From positions 1-22,389 of IMG/VR virus record IMGVR_UViG_3300036850_000055: 22,389 nucleotides of DNA; one strand, 5' to 3'. Shown here piece by piece: positions 6,661 through 13,327 of the stretch. Each line of letters opens with the position of its first letter. Within the stretch, counting starts at the first letter, position 1. Source of the DNA: a virus. The position numbers and the translations under genes are program-made. The notes below the pieces were generated by a model. The model was given only the letters and a program-made list of their open reading frames with translations, was not told where the DNA came from and made no database searches.

Positions 6661-7235
6661 TTGACGAGCTCCCACCGGGCACCGTCGCAACGGACCTCCA
6701 CCGCGTAGTCGGTGGCCTTGACCGTGAGCACGGCCTGAGATCCGGCCGTGTAGAGGTGGTTCGCGATGATCGAGGTCAGCTCGCCGTCTGTGTCCTTGAG
6801 CCGGGCCGCGTAGCACCCGAACGAGTCGGCCGGGACCGTGGTCCGGTAGGTGCCGGGCTTCACGTCCTTCCCCACGAACAGCATCCCGTCACGGGGAACC
6901 GTGCTCGGGGCAACCTTCTTGGTGCCGGGCTTGGTGGTCGGGCTCGGTACGGCGGGGCCGGGTGGGGTGGACGGGGGTGTGATGTGCGGAGCGCTGTCCG
7001 CCTTGGTCGCGTCGATCGCACCATCGAACATCAGCGCCGTGCAGCTCCCCACGGTCAGGATGCCGAGCAGGCAGAGCCCGACGACGATCGCGACCACGCG
7101 GCCGGTACGACGCTTCCGCGGCGGGGGCAGGGGCCGGAACGATTCCGGCGGGACCTGCCCGAACGGACGCTGTTCGGGGGTGCTGTAGGGGCCACGCTGG
7201 TTCGAGCCGTAGCCGTACTGGTTGTTGTCGTTCAT
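6657..7235 (-). CDS. Membrane-anchored protein with external actinobacterial-type domain
   Basis: 192 residues. A Pro/Gln/Tyr-rich cytoplasmic N-terminus (about 1-40) is followed by KRR and one membrane helix, VVAIVVGLCLLGILTVG. After it comes a Pro/Thr linker and a C-terminal domain starting at DGMLFVGKDVKPGTYRT that contains GCYAARL and ends with VRCDGARWE. The two Cys probably form a disulfide outside the cell. Domains with GTYRT and a Cys-Tyr pair are common in secreted actinobacterial proteins. The ATG at 7235 has AGGAGG. Placed after the XRE regulator, it could be a superinfection-exclusion or surface-modifying protein (inference). Confidence 0.75.
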   Translation of the reverse strand: MNDNNQYGYGSNQRGPYSTPEQRPFGQVPPESFRPLPPPRKRRTGRVVAIVVGLCLLGILTVGSCTALMFDGAIDATKADSAPHITPPSTPPGPAVPSPTTKPGTKKVAPSTVPRDGMLFVGKDVKPGTYRTTVPADSFGCYAARLKDTDGELTSIIANHLYTAGSQAVLTVKATDYAVEVRCDGARWELVK

Positions 7236-7280
7236 CGGGATCTGTCCTCCTGAGTGGTACTTCACGGTGGGTGGTGGGTG

Positions 7281-7493
7281 TCAGTCGTTGAGGAGCTTGG
7301 ACGGCTCCACCTCGAATACGGCCGCGATCCGCTCGAGCTTTTCGAGCGTGATCGCGGTCTGACCGGCGAGCATCGCGGTCACGCTGGTTCGGCCCATGCC
7401 GATGCGTTCCGCGAACTCCTCCTGTGTGATCCGCCGGCGCGCGAGCTCCGCGCGGATGTTGGCCGCGGCGCGGCTGTTGAGGGTGTCGTTCAT
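7281..7493 (-). CDS. XRE/Cro-type helix-turn-helix regulator, 70 residues
   Basis: A single HTH_3 domain: RAELARRRITQEEFAERIG then GRTSVTAMLAG (recognition helix), and a closing ITLEKLERIAAVFEVEPSKL. It has no extra dimerisation domain, which suits a small Cro-like or phage repressor-like protein. It is the first gene of the leftward unit, and its ATG at 7493 sits almost at the predicted transcription start, so the message may be leaderless. It faces a three-gene rightward operon across 112 bases with two 8-bp palindromes, so it probably controls one or both directions. Whether it is a lysogeny repressor is unproven; no integrase is present. Confidence 0.88.
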   Translation of the reverse strand: MNDTLNSRAAANIRAELARRRITQEEFAERIGMGRTSVTAMLAGQTAITLEKLERIAAVFEVEPSKLLND

Positions 7494-7500
7494 GGCGAGG

Positions 7501-7530
7501 ACGCTAGACCTCGAACCGGCGACATGTCAA
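7501..7530 (-). promoter_or_regulatory. Candidate leftward early promoter
   Basis: On the minus strand TTGACA (7530-7525) is followed after 18 bases by TAGCGT (7506-7501). The -35 is perfect for the main actinobacterial sigma factor; the -10 matches only in part. Transcription would begin about 1-2 bases before the ATG of the XRE gene, giving a leaderless message, common in Actinobacteria. The -35 overlaps the palindrome GACATGTC, a natural operator position. Confidence 0.5.
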
Positions 7531-7571
7531 ACATTCCGACCATCTAGACCGGTCGCTTGCACATGTAGTAC
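7504..7571. promoter_or_regulatory. Divergent control region with candidate operators
   Basis: Two 8-bp palindromes of form GAC-NN-GTC are present: GACATGTC (7521-7528) and GACCGGTC (7547-7554). The heptamer CTAGACC occurs twice (7504-7510, 7544-7550), each followed 17-18 bases after its start by ACATGT (7522, 7561), so the region looks like an imperfect duplication with a 40-base step. These are likely sites for the XRE regulator. A weak rightward -10, TAGTAC (7566-7571), would serve the small rightward operon, whose first gene has AAGGGGAG before its ATG. Confidence 0.45.
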
Positions 7572-7605
7572 GGTCTCACCGTTCACTCAACCGAAGGGGA
7601 GCACG

Positions 7606-7968
7606 ATGAAAGAGACACAGCGCACCGAGTACCGATGGACGCTCGAGGAGGACGAGCGGTTCTCTTGGGTCAAGGGGTCGTTTGCCCACGAGGGTCACGC
7701 GTTCACCGTGGAGGAGATGAGCCTCGAGCACCGCGGAGACGGGGAGTCCGTGGTCTACCTCCGCGGGCCGTGGGAGAACGGGTACGACCCGGAGCCGCGG
7801 ACCGGCGCGGATGGTCAGGAGGTCAAGCACCGCGGCGGATGGGAATTCCTGTACGCCTACGTACCGACCGACGCGGGCCGGATCCGGGAGCTCCCGCTCG
7901 AGGTGCGGGACGTGCTCGCGACCGCCGGCCTCCGGATCCCGCTCGAGGTGGACGGACACGGGTTCTGA
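7606..7968 (+). CDS. Hypothetical protein of the isolated rightward operon, 120 residues
   Basis: Not recognised. The ATG at 7606 has AAGGGGAG 4-5 bases upstream. The protein is acidic and soluble, with likely beta strands (RFSWVKGSFAHEGHAFTVEE, then ESVVYLRGPWENG and WEFLYAYV) and a short C-terminal helix. Its TGA shares a base with the ATG of the next gene. It is the first of only three genes that run rightward, with its own control region and terminator, so it may be accessory cargo. No catalytic motif is visible. Confidence 0.7.
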   Translation: MKETQRTEYRWTLEEDERFSWVKGSFAHEGHAFTVEEMSLEHRGDGESVVYLRGPWENGYDPEPRTGADGQEVKHRGGWEFLYAYVPTDAGRIRELPLEVRDVLATAGLRIPLEVDGHGF

Positions 7969-8081
7969 TGGTCCGGCCCGAGAATCGGTGCGGCGCGAAA
8001 TTCGTCGTACGCGTGATCGGCGGGATCCCGTTCTACTCGTACTGCCGCCGCCGGAAAGGTCACAGAGGAGCGCACCGATGA
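7968..8081 (+). CDS. 37-residue protein with Cys/His GHxGxH motif
   Basis: Too short for most gene callers, but supported by overlaps on both sides (ATGATG at its start, ATGA with the next gene) and by its sequence. It begins MVRPENRCGAKF and ends YCRRRKGHRGAHR: C8-x17-C26-x4-GH-x-G-x-H. The same ending occurs in the next gene, and in the 123-residue early protein and the RecT-like protein. It is strongly basic. A small zinc-stabilised nucleic-acid or protein binder is plausible, but unproven. Confidence 0.65.
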   Translation: MVRPENRCGAKFVVRVIGGIPFYSYCRRRKGHRGAHR

Positions 8082-8242
8082 GCAAGGATCCGAAGCACAC
8101 GCAGAAGTCCGACGACGAGCTGTTGACCGCCGCGGCCGCGCGGTTCAACATCAACCGGCCGACGTGCCGCCAACGCTTCGGGATCGGGAAACGCAAGGTC
8201 TGCACCCTGCCGAAGGGGCACAGAGGAGGCCACAAACAGTAG
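8078..8242 (+). CDS. 54-residue protein with Cys/His GHxGxH motif
   Basis: The ATG overlaps the preceding stop (ATGA) and GAGGAG lies upstream at good spacing. After an N-terminal acidic helix (SDDELLTAAAARFNI) come C32-x11-C44-x4-GH-x-G-x-H and a final KQ. The C-terminus is basic and closely resembles that of the 37-residue neighbour, which suggests duplication or shared function. It ends about 45 bases before a strong hairpin. No family is recognised. Confidence 0.7.
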   Translation: MSKDPKHTQKSDDELLTAAAARFNINRPTCRQRFGIGKRKVCTLPKGHRGGHKQ

Positions 8243-8284
8243 GCTCGCGAGCGTGGATCCCCCCATCGGATCCGCCTCCTGAAA

Positions 8285-8323
8285 CGACACACCCCCCGGA
8301 CCACCGATCCGGGGGGTGTGTCG
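8285..8323. terminator. Bidirectional hairpin between convergent transcripts
   Basis: A perfect 16-bp stem: C plus GACACACCCCCCGGA (8285-8300) pairs with 8308-8323 across the 7-base loop CCACCGA. It sits between the end of the rightward operon (8242) and the end of the leftward late unit (8327), where a two-way terminator is expected. There is no U-tract on either side, as is frequent in Actinobacteria. Confidence 0.85.
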
Positions 8324-8326
8324 CGT

Positions 8327-8488
8327 TCACTCGGGGTCTGCCGAGCCTACCGCGTCCGGCGGGGCATCGTCGGCCGGCCACTCGGGGTCGCCCGGCAACG
8401 GCGGATACCCGTCCTCGATGCACTGACGGGGGCACTCGGAGTGGACCACGGTCCCGATGAGGGTGTCCGGGTGTCCGGGGCAATCCAT
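8327..8488 (-). CDS. 53-residue Cys-containing acidic protein after the holin-like gene
   Basis: The ATG at 8488 overlaps the stop of the holin-like gene as ATGA and the TGA lies just before the hairpin, so it is very likely the last late gene. The protein starts MDCPGHPDTLIG, contains ECPRQC, and has an acidic Pro-rich end. Three Cys and one or two His could hold a metal ion. It is soluble with no membrane segment. Function unknown. Confidence 0.6.
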   Translation of the reverse strand: MDCPGHPDTLIGTVVHSECPRQCIEDGYPPLPGDPEWPADDAPPDAVGSADPE

Positions 8489-8760
8489 CAGCTCCACCTT
8501 TCCGGGTCGGGCTGTGTGTCCACCGCGAGGTACGCCGGATCCCCGTCCGCCGTCCGGGGGTCCGCGAGCGGTGTCGTCTTGGTCTGTGCGAGCTCGCCGC
8601 CGCCGACGACGAGCGCCCCGCCGGCGAGCGCGATCCAGAGCGCGGCCTTATCCGCACTCAGGAGCCCGTACGCGACCGCGAGAGCGAACCCCGGAGCACA
8701 GAGCCCGTAGAGGTACACCCGGACCGGCCGACGACGCACAGCCGCAATCAGGCCCCTCAC
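8488..8760 (-). CDS. Holin-like membrane protein with two membrane helices, 90 residues
   Basis: A basic start (RGLIAAVRRRPVRVY) leads into two hydrophobic stretches, LYGLCAPGFALAVAYGLL and AALWIALAGGALVVGG, separated by a short charged turn, then a polar C-terminal tail. This is the usual class II holin plan, and the gene directly follows the endolysin (3 bases after its stop). The GTG at 8760 has only a weak ribosome site, so coupling to the lysin gene is likely. Holins open the cytoplasmic membrane to release the lysin. Identification rests on topology and position. Confidence 0.7.
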   Translation of the reverse strand: MRGLIAAVRRRPVRVYLYGLCAPGFALAVAYGLLSADKAALWIALAGGALVVGGGELAQTKTTPLADPRTADGDPAYLAVDTQPDPERWS

Positions 8761-8763
8761 AGG

Positions 8764-9492
8764 TCAGCTCGCGGGCTTGGTGTTGGCCGCGATCGTGCCG
8801 AGCACCTTGAGCTCCGCCTCACGGTGCGCGCGGGCCTCGTCCACGAGGGTGTCCGCGGTCCCCTTCTCGTCGCTGAACAGCGCCCGCCCGTACTCGGTCA
8901 GCGCACCCAGTACGCCGGCCTTCACCGCCGCGGTGATCTGCTCCGGAGTCGCCATGTCGAACCAGTCCTCTCCTGATGTTGAGCCGGGCTCGAACGCGCC
9001 GGCCTCGATCAATGCTCGCACCTCGTCACCCGGACAGTCGGTGCCGTCCGGCCGTACCGCGGAGTGGGGCCGGATCGCGGTCCCCTCCTCGTAGATCTTG
9101 CGGAAGTCGGCCACCACGCCGCGCGTGGTCTCGATCATCTCCGGGGTGGGGTCCTCGCCCGTGCCCAGGATCAGCAAGATCGCGCCGTACTCCTCGTTCA
9201 CCTCCTCGTTGCCGTTGGCCCCTGACTGAGTGAGGAGCCCGCGGAGCGTCCACGCGCGGCCGGCCTGATCCACCGCGACTTGATACGCGATATCGGACCA
9301 CCCGCGGTCGTCCATGTGGTACGCCTGCCACCCGCGGAGCGCCTCCGCCACGTCGGCCGCCTTGATCAGCCGCCTCGAGCCCATCCCCGGCCAGTGCAAC
9401 ACCGCGCCCTGCACCCTCGAGGGGGTCAGCTTGCCCGGACCGCCTTCGGGAGCTCGAGCTCCCCACGCGGACCGCGGTAGATACGTCACCAT
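8764..9492 (-). CDS. Endolysin, N-acetylmuramoyl-L-alanine amidase (Amidase_2/PGRP type)
   Basis: 242 residues. It cleaves the amide bond between N-acetylmuramic acid and the peptide stem of the host wall. The zinc ligands of the type-2 amidase fold are visible: H33 in VLHWPG, H143 in RPHSAV and C153 in TDCPG, with YHMDDRGWSDIAYQ as the typical central stretch. Residues 170-242 are a helical tail with no recognised wall-binding domain. An ATG at 9501 touches its own AGGAGG, so the second ATG at 9492, nine bases from that site, is the likelier start. Flanked by two membrane proteins, it forms the lysis group. Confidence 0.9.
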   Translation of the reverse strand: MVTYLPRSAWGARAPEGGPGKLTPSRVQGAVLHWPGMGSRRLIKAADVAEALRGWQAYHMDDRGWSDIAYQVAVDQAGRAWTLRGLLTQSGANGNEEVNEEYGAILLILGTGEDPTPEMIETTRGVVADFRKIYEEGTAIRPHSAVRPDGTDCPGDEVRALIEAGAFEPGSTSGEDWFDMATPEQITAAVKAGVLGALTEYGRALFSDEKGTADTLVDEARAHREAELKVLGTIAANTKPAS

Positions 9493-9505
9493 CGTTCCCA
9501 TCCTC

Positions 9506-9814
9506 CTATCCGCTGATACCGAGCGCCGGACCGATCACCGCGCCGGCGAGAGTGCCGCCGAGCATCGCCACGCCGGCCGCTACCCACATGCGCCGTTCGA
9601 TGCCCCGGAGCCGGGACTCGTGGTCCGCGAACGTCGTCACGCCTGACTGTAGACGGCCCTCGATCACGTCCAGCTTGCCCGAGCGCTCCTCGAGGAGCCT
9701 GAGCCGTCCCTCGTGGTCCGCGTGGTTGCTGTTGTAGGTGTCGAGCTTCGCCTCGATCCTGATCATCCGTTCGATCAGTCCGGGGAGCTGTTCTGCTGGC
9801 ACGCTCATGCTCAT
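9506..9814 (-). CDS. Coiled-coil protein with C-terminal membrane helix (XhlA/holin-accessory-like)
   Basis: 102 residues. An N-terminal coiled coil (QLPGLIERMIRIEAKLDTY, then EGRLRLLEERSGKLDVIEG) is followed by one hydrophobic helix, VAAGVAMLGGTLAGAVIGPAL, at the very end. The same plan is seen in XhlA-type lysis proteins. It lies just before the amidase and overlaps the glycine-rich tail gene as ATGA, so it is either a lysis helper or a tail-associated membrane protein. Position favours lysis. Confidence 0.65.
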   Translation of the reverse strand: MSMSVPAEQLPGLIERMIRIEAKLDTYNSNHADHEGRLRLLEERSGKLDVIEGRLQSGVTTFADHESRLRGIERRMWVAAGVAMLGGTLAGAVIGPALGISG

Positions 9815-10482
9815 CAGTAGACCGTACGGACGAGGATGCACCCCGCCGATCCGGCCCCACCCGCGAGGTTTGCCGTCGTACCGAACGCGCCACCGCCGCC
9901 GGCTCCGAACCCATCGGCCACGTTGCCGACACCCGCGGCGGTCCGCGGCCGTGCACCCGAGCCGTACGGCCCCGAGCCACCGAGCCCGATGAGCGCAGCG
10001 ATGCCCGCGAACACCCGGCCGTTCGCGCCCTTCGTACCGGGGAAGTGCGCCACGCCGCCGACGCCGCCCGAGCCGCCGTTGCCGCCGACCGAGATCCCCG
10101 CGCCGGCTGTGGAGGTCATCCCGCCACCACCGAGCCCACCGAGCGCCGTGACGCCCTTGAAGATCGTCGTACCGCCCGTGCCGCCCGTGCCGCCGCCGGC
10201 AGCACCCGCAGCGCCGGCCGCGCCGATCGTGAACGCCTCGAGCGCGTTGAGCTGGTCCTCACGGAAGAACGCGAGGAAGATCTCGCCGGCCCCGCCGTAC
10301 GCTCCCTCCGACTGTCCCGACCCGGCCCCCGTGATGCCGCCGCCTCCGCCACCGCCGGCGACACCCGCGACCCAGATCCCACGGAACCCGGCCGGACGTG
10401 CCCAGTTGCCGGTAGCCGTGAGGAGCTGAACGTTCGGGTCACCCGGCGCAAAGATGATGTCGCCCGCGTCGTAACCGGCCAC
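9814..10482 (-). CDS. Glycine-rich tail-tip protein, probable receptor-binding adhesin
   Basis: 222 residues, very rich in Gly and Ala. A short N-terminal part (DAGDIIFAPGDPNVQL, GNWARPAGFRGIWVAGV) probably attaches to the tail; about 180 residues of glycine runs follow, spaced by short aromatic or polar segments, ending with GCILVRTVY. Such polyglycine sandwiches are known from phage adhesins, where the loops decide the receptor. The gene lies right after the large tail protein, as expected. The GTG at 10482 has AGGAAGGA upstream. The low-complexity repeats favour rapid loop change. Confidence 0.75.
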   Translation of the reverse strand: MAGYDAGDIIFAPGDPNVQLLTATGNWARPAGFRGIWVAGVAGGGGGGGITGAGSGQSEGAYGGAGEIFLAFFREDQLNALEAFTIGAAGAAGAAGGGTGGTGGTTIFKGVTALGGLGGGGMTSTAGAGISVGGNGGSGGVGGVAHFPGTKGANGRVFAGIAALIGLGGSGPYGSGARPRTAAGVGNVADGFGAGGGGAFGTTANLAGGAGSAGCILVRTVY

Positions 10483-10495
10483 GTCGTGATCCTTC

Positions 10496-13327
10496 CTAGT
10501 ACGCGAACCGTGGGGTGTCCCACAGCTTGACTTGTGTTCCGGCGTCGTGGCCGCTCACGACACCGTTGACCGATCGAACGACAGGGGTGAAGGTCTGCGG
10601 GCTCGCCGCGCCCGTGATGCCCTGCACGGTGATCCGCTCCCCGTCCACGTCGATATCGAACGGGAACATAGCCGGGTCCGTCGTCCACCGCCCGCCGTCC
10701 GCCGTCGCGACGATCAGCGAGGTCGCCGCGTTGCCGTGGAACACCGTGAGCGTCGAGCTCGGGGAGTCGAACCGCGCGGTCCCGAACTGCCCGACTTGGT
10801 ACGGCTCGCCCGGCGCACAGTTGAACGTGATGACCCATGTCGCGTTGTCGAACGTCTCGGTGTACCCCAACACGATGAGGTCGAGCTCGTCCGGTATGTC
10901 GGCCGCATCGATGTTCTGAATGAGCATCCGGTCGCCCGTGTCGAGCGCGAGGATCGCCTCGAGGAGCGCCGGGTCGTCTTGGATCTCCTGAGCGCCCAGG
11001 TTGAATGTGACCGATGGGAACCGGGCCGCATCGAGCGTGCCGAGCCTGAGCCACCACGAGGCAGCGCCGGGGAGCTGTGCGTCGGTTTCGACGTTGACGG
11101 TTACCTCGTCCTCGTACTGCCCGATACCTTGCGGCGGGTCGAGGGTGCTCATCGGGCCGGTGGTGAGCGCGAGGTTGAACGAGCCGCCGTCACGCCTCGA
11201 GGCGGTCACGTCGTTCCGGGTGCTCTCGTCGTCGTCAACCGGCTCGAACGGTGGCGCGACCACCTTCGCCGCGTAGTCGATCACCACCGCCGGGTCCTGT
11301 GCGTACATGCTCGCCCGCGTCCGGTACAGGAGCGCGAGGTCGTCACGCGTCTCGGTCAGGATCCCGAAATCCGTTGCCTCCGCATCCTTGATCTGTGCGA
11401 GCCGCGGCTCCGCGAACTGTGGCCCCATCGCCGTACTGACCGCCGGGTCACCGACGACGCTGACCGCGATGTTCCCCTCGTCGCACACCCGCTCGATCCG
11501 CTCCGCGGCCGTCTCGCCGGCGTACCCGAACGCGGCCTCTACGGTGTCCGCGATCGCCGGGATCTGCGCCGGGTCCGCGTTCGCCCACATCGCGAGGTGA
11601 GCGATGTTGGTCACGGTCTGGCCGGTGAACCGGGTGTAGAAGAACCGGAACAGCGCCACGCCGTTAGGCGCGTAGCCGGCCATGGTCCCCGACTTCACCA
11701 CGGTCCCGTCGATGTAGACGGCAAAGTCGGTGTCGGCCCCGTCCGCGGTGATCTGGAATCGGCAGTGATGCATGTTCGCGTCTTGGAGCTCGGTGAACGG
11801 CCCGACCACTGAGAACCCGAATTCGGTCCCGGTGTCGCCGGCGCGGAACCGTACCTCGAGCGTGCCGGCGTTGGTGCTGGTGTCGAAGATCAGCCGCCAC
11901 ACGTTCACGTTGTAGTCCTGAATCTCAACGGTCATCACACCGAGAGACGTGGACTGCCACACGAAGTCGAGCGCGTAATTGTCGTCGCCGCTCGCCACGT
12001 CGCCACGCATGTAGGACTCGCCCGTGGCGTTGAGCTCCATCCCCGAGCCGATCCAGCTCGAGCCCATCTCGCGGCCGTACGTGAACACAGGCGACTGTAG
12101 GAACCCCCCGGAGTTGAGGACCTGTTGCGGGAAAAACCGGGTCGAGAGGTAGTAGTTCAACGGGGCGAGGTTGAGGCTGTACGTCGTGCCCTCCGCGCCC
12201 TCGAGCGGGTAGTACGCCGCGAGCGCGTCCACGTTGTCGGACCGGAGGATGAAGTCGCGGAGCCCAGTCTTCACCGGGGCCTTGCCCTGCCCGAGCCGGC
12301 GGAGGATCCCGTTCGCGGTGATCGGGACGTACTTGTCCGAGTGCGACGGATCCCACCGCGGGGGCCACTCCGCGACCTCACCGACGAACCGGGTCCACGT
12401 CTTGCCGTACCAGATCCGGGCCGCGTCCGGGCCGCCGTTGAACGACCATGTGTTGCCCTGAGCATCAACGAACGAGCTCGAGGAGAACGGAACCGGGTCG
12501 AGCTCCTGAGCGCTGAAGTCCGGCGATGCGACCACGGCCCCGCCGATCCCGTTCCGCATCTCGAACCGGTAGAACGTACCCGAGCTCGAGCCGTAGCTCG
12601 CGATGCTCGAGCCGAACGCAGCGCCGACCCGGACCGGAATCGCGTTGTCGAAAATGCTCGTCGTGCCGGCCTGCACGATCGTCGTACCGAACTGAGTCCA
12701 CGGTCCGGCGATGCTCGGAGCGGTGTAGAACGTCGCAGTGTTGCCGCCGGCACCGTTGTCCACATCGAGGGTGACCCGGACCGCCTGACGGCCCGTGCCG
12801 GGGATCGCGATGCTCGACTCAGCTTGCATCGTGGGCGGAGCGTTCACCCCAGTCCACCAGTTGAGCCGCAACCGGCCGGCGACCCCCAGGAGCGACCAAC
12901 CGAGCTGCCCGGTGAAGAATGCGAACTTACTCGCGAGATCCATATTCAGCGTGGCCCAGTCGCCGTCAGGCTCGAGCTCGACTCGGATATCAATGTCGCC
13001 CGTGACCGAGAGCCCCGCGGTGTCGTTCGCCTGAGCCCGGCCGGCACCGTTCACCACCATCCCGAGCGTGGTCGGGTCCTTGACCACCGACACCCGTAGC
13101 GGGGTGTTCCGGCCGAACTCGCCCGCGATCGGGCTGTTTGAGTTGCGCGGGCTGAATACGCCGCCCTCGTTGTTGAGCGTCAGGTTCCCTTGTGACGGCC
13201 CGGCCGCCTGCTCGGTGGCGGATCGGCCGCGCGTCACGGTCACCGGGTCGCGGTTGAGCCGCTTGGTCGAGATGTTCGCCCAGTCGGTAGCCCGGAGCTT
13301 GAGCTCGGTGAGGATCAGGTTTCTCAT
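10496..13327 (-). CDS. Large minor tail protein, probable tail-tip hub with LamG-like domain
   Basis: 943 residues, the largest protein here. The N-terminus (MRNLILTELKLRATDWANIS) resembles the start of distal tail/hub proteins. Residues about 90-260 and again about 390-570 have the jelly-roll style of LamG/concanavalin domains (VWRLIFDTSTNAGTLEVRF, TDFAVYIDGTVVKSGT). The section with DFGILTETRDDLALLYRTR is typical of large minor tail proteins of Streptomyces-type phages. It starts ATGA-coupled to the tape measure. Because no separate distal tail or tail-associated lysin gene follows, it may combine these roles, and it may bind host polysaccharide (inference). Confidence 0.8.
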   Translation of the reverse strand: MRNLILTELKLRATDWANISTKRLNRDPVTVTRGRSATEQAAGPSQGNLTLNNEGGVFSPRNSNSPIAGEFGRNTPLRVSVVKDPTTLGMVVNGAGRAQANDTAGLSVTGDIDIRVELEPDGDWATLNMDLASKFAFFTGQLGWSLLGVAGRLRLNWWTGVNAPPTMQAESSIAIPGTGRQAVRVTLDVDNGAGGNTATFYTAPSIAGPWTQFGTTIVQAGTTSIFDNAIPVRVGAAFGSSIASYGSSSGTFYRFEMRNGIGGAVVASPDFSAQELDPVPFSSSSFVDAQGNTWSFNGGPDAARIWYGKTWTRFVGEVAEWPPRWDPSHSDKYVPITANGILRRLGQGKAPVKTGLRDFILRSDNVDALAAYYPLEGAEGTTYSLNLAPLNYYLSTRFFPQQVLNSGGFLQSPVFTYGREMGSSWIGSGMELNATGESYMRGDVASGDDNYALDFVWQSTSLGVMTVEIQDYNVNVWRLIFDTSTNAGTLEVRFRAGDTGTEFGFSVVGPFTELQDANMHHCRFQITADGADTDFAVYIDGTVVKSGTMAGYAPNGVALFRFFYTRFTGQTVTNIAHLAMWANADPAQIPAIADTVEAAFGYAGETAAERIERVCDEGNIAVSVVGDPAVSTAMGPQFAEPRLAQIKDAEATDFGILTETRDDLALLYRTRASMYAQDPAVVIDYAAKVVAPPFEPVDDDESTRNDVTASRRDGGSFNLALTTGPMSTLDPPQGIGQYEDEVTVNVETDAQLPGAASWWLRLGTLDAARFPSVTFNLGAQEIQDDPALLEAILALDTGDRMLIQNIDAADIPDELDLIVLGYTETFDNATWVITFNCAPGEPYQVGQFGTARFDSPSSTLTVFHGNAATSLIVATADGGRWTTDPAMFPFDIDVDGERITVQGITGAASPQTFTPVVRSVNGVVSGHDAGTQVKLWDTPRFAY

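Noticed and set aside
8151-8657. A 168-codon minus-strand frame over the holin, hairpin and rightward operon
   Set aside because: It crosses the strong hairpin and overlaps well-supported genes on both strands; Arg/Ser-rich shadow content.
9836-10429. A Pro-rich + strand open frame
   Set aside because: It is the complement of the Gly-rich adhesin gene: GGN codons read as NCC.
10532-11812. A 426-codon + strand open frame opposite the large tail protein
   Set aside because: Antisense shadow; Val/Arg/Glu-rich content and no start context.
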